The notes under the pieces were generated by a model. That model saw only the letters and a list, made by a program, of their open reading frames with translations. It did no database searches and was not told where the DNA came from. DNA of 64,000 bases from Palsa-504 sp963847965 (GTDB lineage: Bacteria > Actinomycetota > Actinomycetes > Streptosporangiales > Streptosporangiaceae). The stretch is from contig CAWKCG010000044.1 in assembly GCA_963847965.1 (NCBI GenBank), positions 62,001 to 126,000 of the forward strand, read 5' to 3'. Position numbers and translations under genes: made by a program. Position 1 is the stretch's first letter. The number at the start of each line of letters is the position of its first letter. Of the stretch, positions 33,476 through 42,038 are shown in pieces.

Positions 33476-35199
33476 GAGATGGTCCAGTTGCCGGGGAGCA
33501 TCAGCGGCCCGTACGGCGGCAGGCCGGCGCTGGCCGCCAGGCGCCACGCGGGGCCCCAGCCGTCGGCGAAGCTCGGGCCGAGCGCGGCGGCCGCCGCCGG
33601 GCGGGCCTCGCTCGACTCGGGCGGGCGGAGCTGGTCCAGCGGGGTCAGGCGGGGGTAGACGCGCAGCCGCGCGCTGGCGGGCAGGCCCGCCCGGCGGCGC
33701 GCGATCTCGGCCGCGTCGGCCATCCCGCCGAGGGTGTCCACCAGGCCGTTCTCGGCGGCGTCGGCGCCGGTCCAGACGCGCCCCCTGGCCAGCTCGTGCA
33801 CCCGCTCGACCGGCATCCGCCGGCCTTCGGCCACCTTCTGGGTGAAGTCACGGTAAACCGCGTCCAGCCAGGTGTTGATCCGGTCCCACTCGTCGTCGGT
33901 GAACGGGTGCGTGGGCGAGAACATCGTCGCCCGCGGTCCCTCGGCCACCGAATCGGCGGCGATCCCGGCGCGGTCCAGCGCGTCGGCGAACACCGGCTTG
34001 CCCAAGATCACGCCGATCGAGCCGGTCAGCGTGCCCGGCTGGGCGACGATGACATCGGCGGCCATCGCAATGTAGTAGCCGCCGGAGGCGGCCACGTCGC
34101 TCATCGACACCACGACCGGCTTGCCGGCGGCCCGGACTCTGACCACTTCCCGCCAGATCGTGTCGGACGCCACGGCCGAACCGCCCGGGCTGTTCACGCG
34201 CAGCAGCACGGCGCGGACCCGCTCGTCCCGCCGCGCCGACCGCAGCGCGGCCGACACCGTGTCCGAGCCCATCGCCCCGCTGCCGACCGGGCCCCGGCTG
34301 CTGCGCCCCTGCCTGATCGGGCCGGACGCGTAGATCACGGCCACGCAGCGCTCCCTCGGGCTCGGCGGGCGGCGGGCGCGCTGCGCCAGCGCGTGCGCTC
34401 GCTGGTACCGCCCGACGTACTGCAGGATCGCGCCCCGGCCCGCCTGCTTCTGGACGTCCGCATAGACCTCGTCGCGGTAGCCCAGCTCGTCGATCAGGCC
34501 CTCGGTCACGGCGTCGGCGGCCAGGAACGGGCCGCGGTCCAGCAGGGCGCGGGCCTGCTCGGGGGTCTGGCCGCGGCGTTCGGCGATGGCGGCGGACAGC
34601 TGCTCGACGACCGAGACCGCCAGGCGCTCCGCGGCCTCGCGGGCGGGTCCGGTGAACCCCTGCTCGGTCAGCTGGTCGGCGGCCGTCTTGTACTCGTAGC
34701 GTTTCGCGCTCTGGAAGCCGACGCCGATCCTGGCCAGCGCGTCGCGGAGGAAGAGGTGCTCGACGGCTACGCCGGTGAGCCCGACGGTGCCCGACGGCTG
34801 CAACCAGATGCGGTCGAACGCGGTCGCCAGGTAGTAGGGCAGGTTCCCCCCGGTGAACTCGCCGAAGGTCTCGGCCCAGGCCACGGTCGGCTTGCCGGAC
34901 CGGCGGAAGTCGGCCACCGCGTCGCGTATCTCCTGTATCCGGGCCAGGCCGATGCGGCTGCCGCCCACCTTGGCCACGAGCGCGCGGACCCGGTCGTCGT
35001 CACGCGCGCGGCGCAGGCCCTCGACGATGTTGGGCAGCCTGACCTTGCGCCGGGTCGTGACGGCGGTCAGCGGATCGGTGGCCGGCCCCTCGGGGACCCC
35101 GTCGGTCAGGTCCAGCTCGAGGATCAGGGGTGCCGTCTGGCGCTGCCGTAGCCTGGAGAGGCGCTCGGGGAGCGGCCAGGCGAGTTTCGCGTCTGCCAT
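33472..35199 (-). CDS. sppA: signal peptide peptidase SppA, long (double-domain) form
   Basis: 575 residues, the length of the 67-kDa E. coli type. The N-terminal half has the catalytic Lys region SAKRYEYKTAADQLTEQ. The C-terminal half has LLRVNSPGGSAVASD, the nucleophile segment SMSDVAASGGYYIAMAAD (Ser) and GTLTGSIGVILGKP. It cuts leftover signal peptides in the membrane. An obvious N-terminal anchor helix is absent (MADAKLAWPLPERLSRLRQR), so it may be peripheral. The 3' end is coupled to the flavin reductase. Confidence 0.93.
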   Translation of the reverse strand: MADAKLAWPLPERLSRLRQRQTAPLILELDLTDGVPEGPATDPLTAVTTRRKVRLPNIVEGLRRARDDDRVRALVAKVGGSRIGLARIQEIRDAVADFRRSGKPTVAWAETFGEFTGGNLPYYLATAFDRIWLQPSGTVGLTGVAVEHLFLRDALARIGVGFQSAKRYEYKTAADQLTEQGFTGPAREAAERLAVSVVEQLSAAIAERRGQTPEQARALLDRGPFLAADAVTEGLIDELGYRDEVYADVQKQAGRGAILQYVGRYQRAHALAQRARRPPSPRERCVAVIYASGPIRQGRSSRGPVGSGAMGSDTVSAALRSARRDERVRAVLLRVNSPGGSAVASDTIWREVVRVRAAGKPVVVSMSDVAASGGYYIAMAADVIVAQPGTLTGSIGVILGKPVFADALDRAGIAADSVAEGPRATMFSPTHPFTDDEWDRINTWLDAVYRDFTQKVAEGRRMPVERVHELARGRVWTGADAAENGLVDTLGGMADAAEIARRRAGLPASARLRVYPRLTPLDQLRPPESSEARPAAAAALGPSFADGWGPAWRLAASAGLPPYGPLMLPGNWTIS

Positions 35200-35268
35200 G
35201 CGGCCAGCTTACGGGGGCATAACGACTCGGAGGGGGTCAGAATCAGCGAGCATCCGGCCACGATCGTC

Positions 35269-35655
35269 GTGGACGTGGCGAACGTGATGGGCGCCCGCCC
35301 CGACGGCTGGTGGCGGGACCGGGCCGGAGCGGCGGTCCGCCTGCACGCCGAGATCGCCGCCCTCGCGGCGAGCGGGCGGGCCGTCCTGCCCGGCGAGGCA
35401 GATCCGCCGGAATGGGTCATGGTCCTCGAGGGCGCCGCGAACGCCGCGGCCCCGCGCCTGTCGGCCGCTCCCGCGGACCGCGTGCGCGTGGTGCACGCCC
35501 AGGGGCACGGGGATGACACGATCGTGGCCGTGGTCGCCGGCCTGCCGGGCCGTCGGGTCGTCGTGACCGCCGATCGCGAACTGCGGGACCGCTGCGCGGC
35601 GGCCGGCGCGGAGGTACGGTCCCAGGGCTGGCTGCTCGGCCTGCTCCGGGCGTGA
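35269..35655 (+). CDS. NYN/PIN-like protein (often labelled NTP pyrophosphohydrolase)
   Basis: The recognisable fold begins at TIVVDVANVMGARPDGWWRD and runs through WVMVLEGAANAAAP, VRVVHAQGHGDDTIVAVVAG and VVVTADRELRDRCAAAGAEV to SQGWLLGLLRA. The Asp residues in VDVAN, GDD and TADRE are the acidic set of NYN/PIN nuclease-like folds. The first usable start codon (GTG 35269) falls inside the first strand. Seven residues earlier the frame has no ATG, GTG or TTG, but a good GGAGGGGG site sits 5 bases before an ATC at 35242. Either ATC is used or the start is damaged. A strong terminator follows. Confidence 0.7.
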   Translation: MDVANVMGARPDGWWRDRAGAAVRLHAEIAALAASGRAVLPGEADPPEWVMVLEGAANAAAPRLSAAPADRVRVVHAQGHGDDTIVAVVAGLPGRRVVVTADRELRDRCAAAGAEVRSQGWLLGLLRA

Positions 35656-35670
35656 GATCAGCGAAAGTTC

Positions 35671-35701
35671 GGGCCGCCCGGCCCGTTCAACCGGGCGGCC
35701 C
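35671..35701 (+). terminator. strong GC hairpin after the NYN-like gene
   Basis: GGGCCGCCCGG pairs with CCGGGCGGCCC (11 bp, loop CCCGTTCAA), followed by ACTTCCCCTTTC. It lies 16 bp after the stop codon. It is a plausible intrinsic terminator on the plus strand. Confidence 0.75.
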
Positions 35702-35851
35702 ACTTCCCCTTTCGCCCCCGGCGCACAGAGTCACCGGACAGCGCATCGTAGCAGGTTGAAGCGCCTGTCCGCCCGACTTACCCGATAAGTTCGATTCGGA
35801 TTTTGCGTGTCCGATCGGCTCTATTCCGAGCAGACGGGGCAGGATGAGGTC

Positions 35852-36343
35852 GTGCGCGTGGTCGTGCTGGCCGATACTCACGCCCCGCGGCGCTGGCGCG
35901 CCTGCCCGCCGCGGGTGGCCGCGCAGTTGCGCGGAGCGGACCTCATCCTGCACGCGGGCGACGTCTGTACCGCCTCGGTGCTGGCCGAGCTAGCGGAATA
36001 CGCGCCGGTGGCCGCCGTGCTCGGGAACAACGACGGCCCGGACGTGGCGCGCTGGGGAGCCGCCGAGACCGCCGAACTCGACCTGGACGGGCTGCGCGTG
36101 GCGATGGTGCACGACGCCGGCCCGGCCGCCGACAGGCTCACCCGGATGCGCCGCAGGTTCCCCGGCGCGGACCTGGTGGTGTTCGGGCATTCGCACATCC
36201 CGCTCGACGAGTCCGCGTACGCCCTGCGGATCTTCAACCCGGGTTCGCCCACGGACCGCAGGCGGCAGCCGCACGGCACGCTCGGCGTGCTGCGGATCGA
36301 CTCCGGCGCGCTCGTAGAGGCCACGATCGTGCCGGTGACCTAG
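35852..36343 (+). CDS. YfcE/MJ0936-type metallophosphoesterase
   Basis: 163 residues from GTG after AGGATGAGG. All metal motifs are visible: VLADTHAPRRW (D-x-H), LILHAGDVCT (G-D), VLGNNDGPD (G-N-x-D), MVHDAGP and VFGHSHIP (G-H-x-H), then NPGSPTDRRR. It is the small phosphodiesterase type that hydrolyses simple phosphodiesters. A start at GTG 35807 would add 15 residues. Confidence 0.92.
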   Translation: MRVVVLADTHAPRRWRACPPRVAAQLRGADLILHAGDVCTASVLAELAEYAPVAAVLGNNDGPDVARWGAAETAELDLDGLRVAMVHDAGPAADRLTRMRRRFPGADLVVFGHSHIPLDESAYALRIFNPGSPTDRRRQPHGTLGVLRIDSGALVEATIVPVT

Positions 36344-36373
36344 TGCCGCCCTTCGGGAAGCGGCCGGACACCG

Positions 36374-36964
36374 TCACGGGGCCGTCTGCCTCAGCTCGTC
36401 GAGGCGGCTGAGGGCGCATTCAAGCGCGTCGGTGAGCCGCTTGCGGTGACCGGTGGCCAGCAGGTCAAGCACCAGGCCGGTGAACGTCGCCTTGACCAGC
36501 GACGCCTCGCGTTCGGCGTCCTCGGGCTTGATGCCGTCAGCGATCAGGCCGTCGGCGATGCCCTCGCGCCAGAACGAGATCTGCTCCGCGCGCACATCAC
36601 CGGGCAGGCCGCTGGCCGTGGCGTCCAGCGTGGCGGCTTCGAGACCCAGCCGCACCAGCGCCAAGTGCTCCGGGCTGCGGTTGATCCACCGCCACCAGCG
36701 CCGCTGCAGCTCCGCCGTGGAGAGGTGAGGTACCTGCCGCCGCCACCGCCCCTCGACTCCTCGCTGAATCTCAGCGGCCCGCCGCAATGCGGCGACCACC
36801 AGTTCGTCCTTGCTGCCGAAGTGATGCACCAGCGCGTTGACCGACACCCCCAGTGCGCGGGCCACGGGCCGCAGTGACACTCCGGCGAGGCCGTTCCGGC
36901 CGAGGTAGCCGACCACCTCGTCCAGCAGCTCGGTCCGTCGTTCGAGGTCAGGATGGCGTCCCAT
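36374..36964 (-). CDS. TetR-family transcriptional regulator
   Basis: 196 residues. The DNA-binding helices are LLDEVVGYLGRNGLAGVSLR, then PVARALGVSVNALVHHFGSK (HTH with the usual Y/H-H-F-x-x-K-x-x-L). The rest is a helical ligand domain. It is 13 bp downstream of the dimethylglycine/sarcosine dehydrogenase gene on the same strand and so likely controls this one-carbon operon. The ligand is unknown. Confidence 0.92.
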   Translation of the reverse strand: MGRHPDLERRTELLDEVVGYLGRNGLAGVSLRPVARALGVSVNALVHHFGSKDELVVAALRRAAEIQRGVEGRWRRQVPHLSTAELQRRWWRWINRSPEHLALVRLGLEAATLDATASGLPGDVRAEQISFWREGIADGLIADGIKPEDAEREASLVKATFTGLVLDLLATGHRKRLTDALECALSRLDELRQTAP

Positions 36965-36977
36965 CAGTGTCGTCCCA

Positions 36978-39407
36978 TCAGGCGCGCATGCGCTGGCCCG
37001 CCGGGTCGAGCACCGGTTCGGGTAGCAAGCTCGCCGGACGGCGCTGGCCGATGATCTCCACCTCGAACATCGCGCCGGGCACCGCGAGCTCGCTCGGCAC
37101 GTAGCCGAACGCTAGCGAGCGCCGGCTGTAATGCGCATACGCGCCGGACGTCACCCAGCCCACCACCGCGCCGCCGTGCCAGATCGGCTCGTCGCCGAGG
37201 ACGTCGGCCGGTTCCGTCGGATCGGGGGCGATGTCGAAGTAGCCGAGCGTTCGAGCCGGGCCGCGCGCCAGCTCCGCCTCCACCGCAGCGCGGCCGATGA
37301 AGTCATGATCACACTTGAGCGATCGGTGCATTCGCGCCTCCACCGGCGTGTAGATCGGACGGTACTCGCGCGCCCATGTACCGAACATCTTTTCCATGCG
37401 CAGCGACATCAGCGCCCGGAACCCGAACAGGCCCATGCCGTATGGCTTCCCGGCCTGCCACAGCAGATCGAACAGTGCTCGCTGGTACTCCGGTGCGACC
37501 CAGATCTCGTAGCCAAGATCCCCGGTGTAGGTCATCCGGCCGACGTACGCGGGGATCATCCCCACGTCGATCCGGCGGAACGTCATGAACGGGTAATTCT
37601 CGGTGGCCAGAGAAGCATCGGTGACCGATTGCAGCACGTCGCGGGCGCCCGGACCGGCCAGCGAGAGGCCGACCAGGGACAAGCCCAGCACGTCGAACCG
37701 CACACCATCAGCGAGGTGGCCAAGGAACCAGCGCGAGTGATGCGCTTCGGCGATCTGCGAGCCGAACAGGAAGAAATCGTCCGTACCGACCCGCGCCACC
37801 GAAAACTCCCCGACGATGTGACCGCTGGGATCAAGGGCGGCGGTGAGGTTGATCCGGCCGGCTCGCGGCAGCCGGTTGGTGAACAGCCGCTGCAGCCAGT
37901 CGGCGCTGCCGGCGCCGGTGACGCGGTACTTGGCGAAGTTGGAGCACTCGGTGAGCCCGACCCGTTCGCGCACCACGGCGCATTCTTCGGCGACCACCGG
38001 GAAGGCGTTGGAGCGGCGGAACGTCACGTCCTCGCGCGGCTCCTCCCCCGGCCGCTGGAACCACAGAGGATGCTCGAGCCCGAAGCTCGCGCCCCATACC
38101 GCGTTGTGGGCGGTGAGCCGGTCGTAGACCGGCGTGGTGTGCAGGGCCCGGCCGGCCGGGAGCTCTTCGTTGGGGAAGCTGATGCGAAACCGGCGGCTGT
38201 AGTTTTCCCGCACCTTGGCGTTGGTGTAGGCGAGGCTCGCCCAGTTGCCGAAGCGGGCCACGTCCATCGCCCAGATGTCTTCACCCGGATCGCCGTCGAC
38301 CATCCAGCGCGCGAGGGTGAGGCCCACACCGCCGCCCTGCGAGAAACCGGCCATCACCGCGCAGGCCATCCAGCAGTTGCGCACGCCGGGCACCGGGCCG
38401 ACCAGCGGATTGCCGTCCGGCGCGAAGGTGAACGGCCCATTGATCACCTTTTTGATCCCCGCCTCAGCCAGCGCCGGATAGTGCTTGAACGCGATCTCCA
38501 GCGACGGGGCGATCCGGTCGAGATCGGGGGTCAGCAACTGCTGGTCGAAGGTCCACGGCGTCTCGCGAGGCGACCAGGGCACGCACGCCTGCTCGTACGT
38601 GCCGAGCAGCATCCCGCCGCCCTCCTGGCGGATGTAGAGCTCGCCGTCGAAGTCCAGGCCCATCGGCAGCTCGTGTCCGGTGGCCGCGTTGTACTCGGCC
38701 ACCTCATCCATGTCTTCGGTGATCAGGTACATGTGCTCCATCGCCAGCACGGGCAGTTCCAGGCCGATCATCCGGCCCACCTCACGAGCCCACAGCCCGC
38801 CGGCGTTGACGATGTGCTCGGCGTGGATCTCGCCGGCGTCGGTGATGACGTCCCACGTGCCGTCGGGGCGCTGACGGAGGTCGCTCACCCAGGTGTGCTG
38901 GTAGATCTCGGCGCCGGCCTGCCGCGCGCAGCCGGCGTAGGCCCGGGTGACCCCGGTCGGGTCGACATGACCCTCGGCCCGGTCGAAGAGGGCACCGATG
39001 AAGTACTGCTCCTCCAGGAGCGGGAACATCCGCTTGGCCTCGGCCGCCGAGATGATCTCCATGTCCATGCCGAGGTAACGGCCGCGGGCCTGGGCCATCC
39101 GCAGCCAGTCCATCCGCTCCCGATCGCCGGCCAGCATCAGTCCGCCAGGCATGTGGATGGAGCAGTTCTGGCCGGAGCGCTGCTCGATCTCGCGATACAG
39201 CCCGACGGTGTACTGCTGCAGCTTCGCGACATTGGGGTCACCGTTGAGCGTGTGCATGCCGCCCGCAGCGTGCCAGGTCGAGCCGGCGGTGAGCTCCTTG
39301 CGCTCGACGAGCACGATATCCGTCCAGCCCAGCTCGGTGAGGTGGAACAGGACCGAGGCGCCAACCACACCACCGCCGATGACGACCACGTGCGCGGAAG
39401 ATTTCAT
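36978..39407 (-). CDS. FAD-dependent dimethylglycine/sarcosine dehydrogenase with GcvT domain
   Basis: 809 residues, the full family length. The N-terminal DAO domain begins HVVVIGGGVVGASVLFHLTE; LTAGSTWHAAGGMHTLNG is the flavin-attachment segment of the family (His after W); NAGGLWAREVGRMIG and ACAVMAGFSQGGGVGLTLAR follow. From about residue 430 the GcvT-like folate domain begins: GLTECSNFAKYRVTGAGSAD, TYTGDLGYEIWVAPEYQRAL and DHDFIGRAAVEAEL. It oxidises N-methyl groups and passes formaldehyde to tetrahydrofolate. The divergent homocysteine methyltransferase, 69 bp away, would use betaine and make dimethylglycine, so the pair forms a betaine-catabolic unit. Confidence 0.93.
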   Translation of the reverse strand: MKSSAHVVVIGGGVVGASVLFHLTELGWTDIVLVERKELTAGSTWHAAGGMHTLNGDPNVAKLQQYTVGLYREIEQRSGQNCSIHMPGGLMLAGDRERMDWLRMAQARGRYLGMDMEIISAAEAKRMFPLLEEQYFIGALFDRAEGHVDPTGVTRAYAGCARQAGAEIYQHTWVSDLRQRPDGTWDVITDAGEIHAEHIVNAGGLWAREVGRMIGLELPVLAMEHMYLITEDMDEVAEYNAATGHELPMGLDFDGELYIRQEGGGMLLGTYEQACVPWSPRETPWTFDQQLLTPDLDRIAPSLEIAFKHYPALAEAGIKKVINGPFTFAPDGNPLVGPVPGVRNCWMACAVMAGFSQGGGVGLTLARWMVDGDPGEDIWAMDVARFGNWASLAYTNAKVRENYSRRFRISFPNEELPAGRALHTTPVYDRLTAHNAVWGASFGLEHPLWFQRPGEEPREDVTFRRSNAFPVVAEECAVVRERVGLTECSNFAKYRVTGAGSADWLQRLFTNRLPRAGRINLTAALDPSGHIVGEFSVARVGTDDFFLFGSQIAEAHHSRWFLGHLADGVRFDVLGLSLVGLSLAGPGARDVLQSVTDASLATENYPFMTFRRIDVGMIPAYVGRMTYTGDLGYEIWVAPEYQRALFDLLWQAGKPYGMGLFGFRALMSLRMEKMFGTWAREYRPIYTPVEARMHRSLKCDHDFIGRAAVEAELARGPARTLGYFDIAPDPTEPADVLGDEPIWHGGAVVGWVTSGAYAHYSRRSLAFGYVPSELAVPGAMFEVEIIGQRRPASLLPEPVLDPAGQRMRA

Positions 39408-39476
39408 CGAGGCATCCCTGCGTCTAAATTTTCCCGGTACAGTCGTTCCGACTATAGGACCCTGGAGGTGTCGTGC

Positions 39477-40511
39477 ATGGGTAAGCTTCTCGATCGGCTC
39501 GCCGTCGGACCGGTGATCTGCGCCGAGGGGTATCTATTCGAGTTCGAGCGCCGCGGCTACCTGCAGGCCGGGGCGTTCGTACCGGAGGTGGTGCTCGAGG
39601 AGCCCGATATGGTCGCCGGGCTGCACCGAGAATACGTGCACGCCGGATCGGACGTGGTTGAGGCATTCACCTACTACGCCCACCGCGAGAAGCTGGCGAT
39701 GATCGGCCGCGAGGGCGACCTCAAGCCGCTGAACCGGCAGGCGCTGCGTATCGCCAAGGAGGTCGGCGCCGAGCACGACTCCCTGGTGGCCGGCAATATC
39801 TGCAACACCAACGTCTACGACCCGGACGAGCCCGCGACGCATGAGGCCGTCCGCGACATGTTCGCCGAGCAGGTCGGGTGGGCCGCCGAGGCGGGCGTCG
39901 ACTTCGTGATCGCCGAGACCATCGACTATCCCGGCGAGGCACTGCTGGCGCTGGAAGCAATCAAGGCGCACGGCCTCGATGCGGTGGTCACGCTCACTAT
40001 TCATCGCCAGCCCATCGTCCGCGGGGGCGACCCGATCGGCGAGGCATGCCGTCGCCTGCAAGACGCCGGGGCCGATGTGGTCGGGCTGAACTGCATCCGC
40101 GGGCCCGCCACCATGCTGCCGCTGCTCGGTGAAATCCGCGCCGCGTGCGACGGCTACATCGCCGCCTTGCCGGTGCCGTACCGCACGACAGAGGCCGAGC
40201 CGACGTTCCAATCGCTCACCGACCCGGATTGCGACCTGATCCCGGGTGGGCGGCCATTCCCGACCGCGCTAGACCCGTTCCTGGCAAACCGCTACGAGAT
40301 GGGCGCGTTCACGACGGCGGCGGCTGCGCTCGGAGTCAACTACTTCGGCATCTGTTGCGGCTGCGCACCCCACCACGTCCGCGCGATGGCCGAGGCACTC
40401 GGGCGCACGCCGCCGGCCAGCCGGTTCAGCGCGGACATGAGCCGGCACGCCTATTACGGCACCAACGAACGGGTCAGCCGGATTTACCGGGAGTACGCCA
40501 AAGAGCTCTAG
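39477..40511 (+). CDS. homocysteine S-methyltransferase family (betaine-homocysteine type)
   Basis: 344 residues from ATG with GGAGGTG seven bases upstream. The barrel has GPVICAEGYLFEFERRG, VLEEPDMVAGLHREYVHAGS and DFVIAETIDYPGEALLALEA. Zinc ligands are Cys in GLNCIRGPATM and the Cys pair in YFGICCGCAPHHVRAMA. Together with the divergent GcvT-type dehydrogenase it suggests betaine (or another methyl donor) plus homocysteine to methionine. Both promoters share 69 bp. The substrate is inferred from context. Confidence 0.9.
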   Translation: MGKLLDRLAVGPVICAEGYLFEFERRGYLQAGAFVPEVVLEEPDMVAGLHREYVHAGSDVVEAFTYYAHREKLAMIGREGDLKPLNRQALRIAKEVGAEHDSLVAGNICNTNVYDPDEPATHEAVRDMFAEQVGWAAEAGVDFVIAETIDYPGEALLALEAIKAHGLDAVVTLTIHRQPIVRGGDPIGEACRRLQDAGADVVGLNCIRGPATMLPLLGEIRAACDGYIAALPVPYRTTEAEPTFQSLTDPDCDLIPGGRPFPTALDPFLANRYEMGAFTTAAAALGVNYFGICCGCAPHHVRAMAEALGRTPPASRFSADMSRHAYYGTNERVSRIYREYAKEL

Positions 40512-40523
40512 GGTTAGTGAACC

Positions 40524-40535
40524 TTAGACATCTAA
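40524..40535. promoter_or_regulatory. palindromic operator before the MarR gene
   Basis: TTAGACATCTAA is a perfect inverted repeat (TTAGA-CA-TCTAA), 16 bp before the GTG of the MarR gene. It matches the usual size and AT-rich character of MarR autoregulatory sites. It could also affect read-through from the methyltransferase gene, whose stop lies 12 bp upstream. Confidence 0.6.
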
Positions 40536-40551
40536 TGATAGGCTGGCCGGC

Positions 40552-41046
40552 GTGGCAGAAGGGTTCCGCGTCCCGATCGGCCTGCGGCTGAGCCAGGCGG
40601 CCCGGACGGTCGGGCGCGCGTTCGAGGACGCCCTCGAGGAGTCGGGCGGCACGCTGCCGACCTGGCTGATCCTGCTCAACCTCACCATCCGCAAGCCCGC
40701 CAACCAGCGTGAGCTGGCCGAGGCGGTCGGGATCCGCGAGGCCACGCTGACGCACCACCTCAACGCCATGGACGCCCGCGGGCTGATCACCCGCACGCGC
40801 GACGCGGGCAACCGCCGGATCCAGGTAGTCGAGCTGACCGAGGCCGGGCGAGCCGCGTTCGCCCGGCTGCAGCAGGCGGCCTCCGCGTTCGACGCCAGGC
40901 TCAGGGCCGGACTGGCCGACGCCGACCTAGACCAGCTCAGCGACCTGCTCGGCCGGCTCGCCGCCAACGTGGGCGGTACCGAGGGTCACGACGGCGCGAT
41001 GCCCTGGACGGGGCTCGCCGAGCCGGACCTGCCGGCGTCGACGTGA
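40552..41046 (+). CDS. MarR-family transcriptional regulator
   Basis: 164 residues from GTG. The winged helix is NLTIRKPANQRELAEAVGIR, the recognition helix EATLTHHLNAMDARGLITRT and the wing AGNRRIQVVELTEAG. It is preceded by its own likely operator. It may regulate the neighbouring betaine genes or the broken lyase region; neither is shown. Confidence 0.92.
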   Translation: MAEGFRVPIGLRLSQAARTVGRAFEDALEESGGTLPTWLILLNLTIRKPANQRELAEAVGIREATLTHHLNAMDARGLITRTRDAGNRRIQVVELTEAGRAAFARLQQAASAFDARLRAGLADADLDQLSDLLGRLAANVGGTEGHDGAMPWTGLAEPDLPAST

Positions 41047-41089
41047 CGGCGGCCTCCCTGGTGGCATGCAGGGCCGCGAGGGAGGAACC

Positions 41090-41170
41090 ACTGCTCGTTC
41101 GGTCAATTCTGATTTTCATCGCGCGGAAGCCGGCGGCCTTTGCTGCCACCGCGGCCTCGGCGCGGGCTTG
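41090..41170 (-). pseudogene. enolase-superfamily (mandelate racemase/muconate lactonising) fragment
   Basis: A frame distinct from the lyase gene reads RLQARAEAAVAAKAAGFRAM and then KIRIDR. This is the first barrel helix/strand of mandelate racemase-like enzymes (A-x-x-A-x-x-x-G-F-R-A-x-K-I-R). About 27 codons survive. It begins inside the end of the lyase ORF, so the lyase was cut by a deletion that joined it to this gene. Confidence 0.5.
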
Positions 41171-41967
41171 CAGGCGGCCGGGGTCGGCTGGTCGAGTTCG
41201 TGGAGGTGGCCGCGGGTGACGAGCTCGACGACGGGCTCGAGCAGAGCGCGCAGCCTTTGCAGGGTCCGGGCCAGGCCCGGGAACGGGCGGGTCTGCTCGA
41301 TGACCGGGTACAGGCAGGTGAGGTTGGCGCCGAACGCCTCCAGGTCCAGGGCGCCCGCCACGTCGAGCACGTCCATCAGGGCCTGCGCGTCGGCCAGCGC
41401 GACGCACGCCCAGGCCGTGGTGAACGCGTTGCTGCTGACCAGGGCCAGCCCTTCGTTCTCCGCGACCTCGAACCCGCTGCGCGTGATGAGCCCGTGGGCG
41501 AGGTCGGCCATCGGCCCGAGGTCGCCCTGGCCGACCGAGCCGAGCCTGCGGACCGGCGGGGCGAAGCCCTCGTTCAGCAGCGTGACGATCATCTCGGCGA
41601 GTTCGGGGCGAACCCCGGTCACGCCCTTGGCGTAGCCGTTGGCCAGGCAGACCATCGCGCCGCGGACCACGTCTGGGGGCGCGGCGTCGCCCTGCGCCAT
41701 CCGGTGGTTGAGGACGAGGCGGTGGTTGAACCGTCGTCGTTCCGCCGGGTCGAGCAGGAAGGACTTGCGCTCGGCGACGCCGGTGGTCAGGCCGTAGACC
41801 GGCTCGCCTCGGCTTAGTACCTCCTGCACCACCTCTCGCGCCTGCCTCATGGCCCCTGTCGCGTCAGGCGCGATCGCCACCGTTTCGCCGTGCCGGGCCG
41901 CCGCAACCACCTGCGTAACAGTCAGGTCACTTCCGTTGAGCATGATCGTCATCGATTGCTCACCCAT
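41116..41967 (-). pseudogene. aromatic amino acid/histidine ammonia-lyase family, truncated
   Basis: 283 codons where the family has about 500. The N-terminal part is good: VYGLTTGVAERKSFLLDP, NHRLVLNHRMAQGDA, MVCLANGYAKGVTGVRPEL. The MIO position reads RRLGSVGQGDLGPMADLAHG, where catalytic members have G-x-x-G-A-S-G-D-L-x-P-L-A-H. Thus the Ala-Ser-Gly that forms the electrophile is absent. After ELVTRGHLHELDQPTPAACK the frame runs into an enolase-superfamily fragment and stops. The C-terminal half of the fold, with the tetramer contacts, is missing. Confidence 0.78.
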
Positions 41968-42038
41968 CTATAACTGAGCTAGGCTGTGCCGCTCTGGAAC
42001 GTTCCGCGCGACGCGGCCCGGCATCAAGGAGGCCAGCA

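Noticed and set aside
33344..35151. Plus-strand frames opposite sppA
   Set aside because: Shadow of a conserved peptidase with intact catalytic motifs.
37131..39476. Very long plus-strand open frame joined to the homocysteine methyltransferase
   Set aside because: It is the antisense of the FAD dehydrogenase gene; G/C-rich codons suppress stops. The real start with a ribosome-binding site is 39477.
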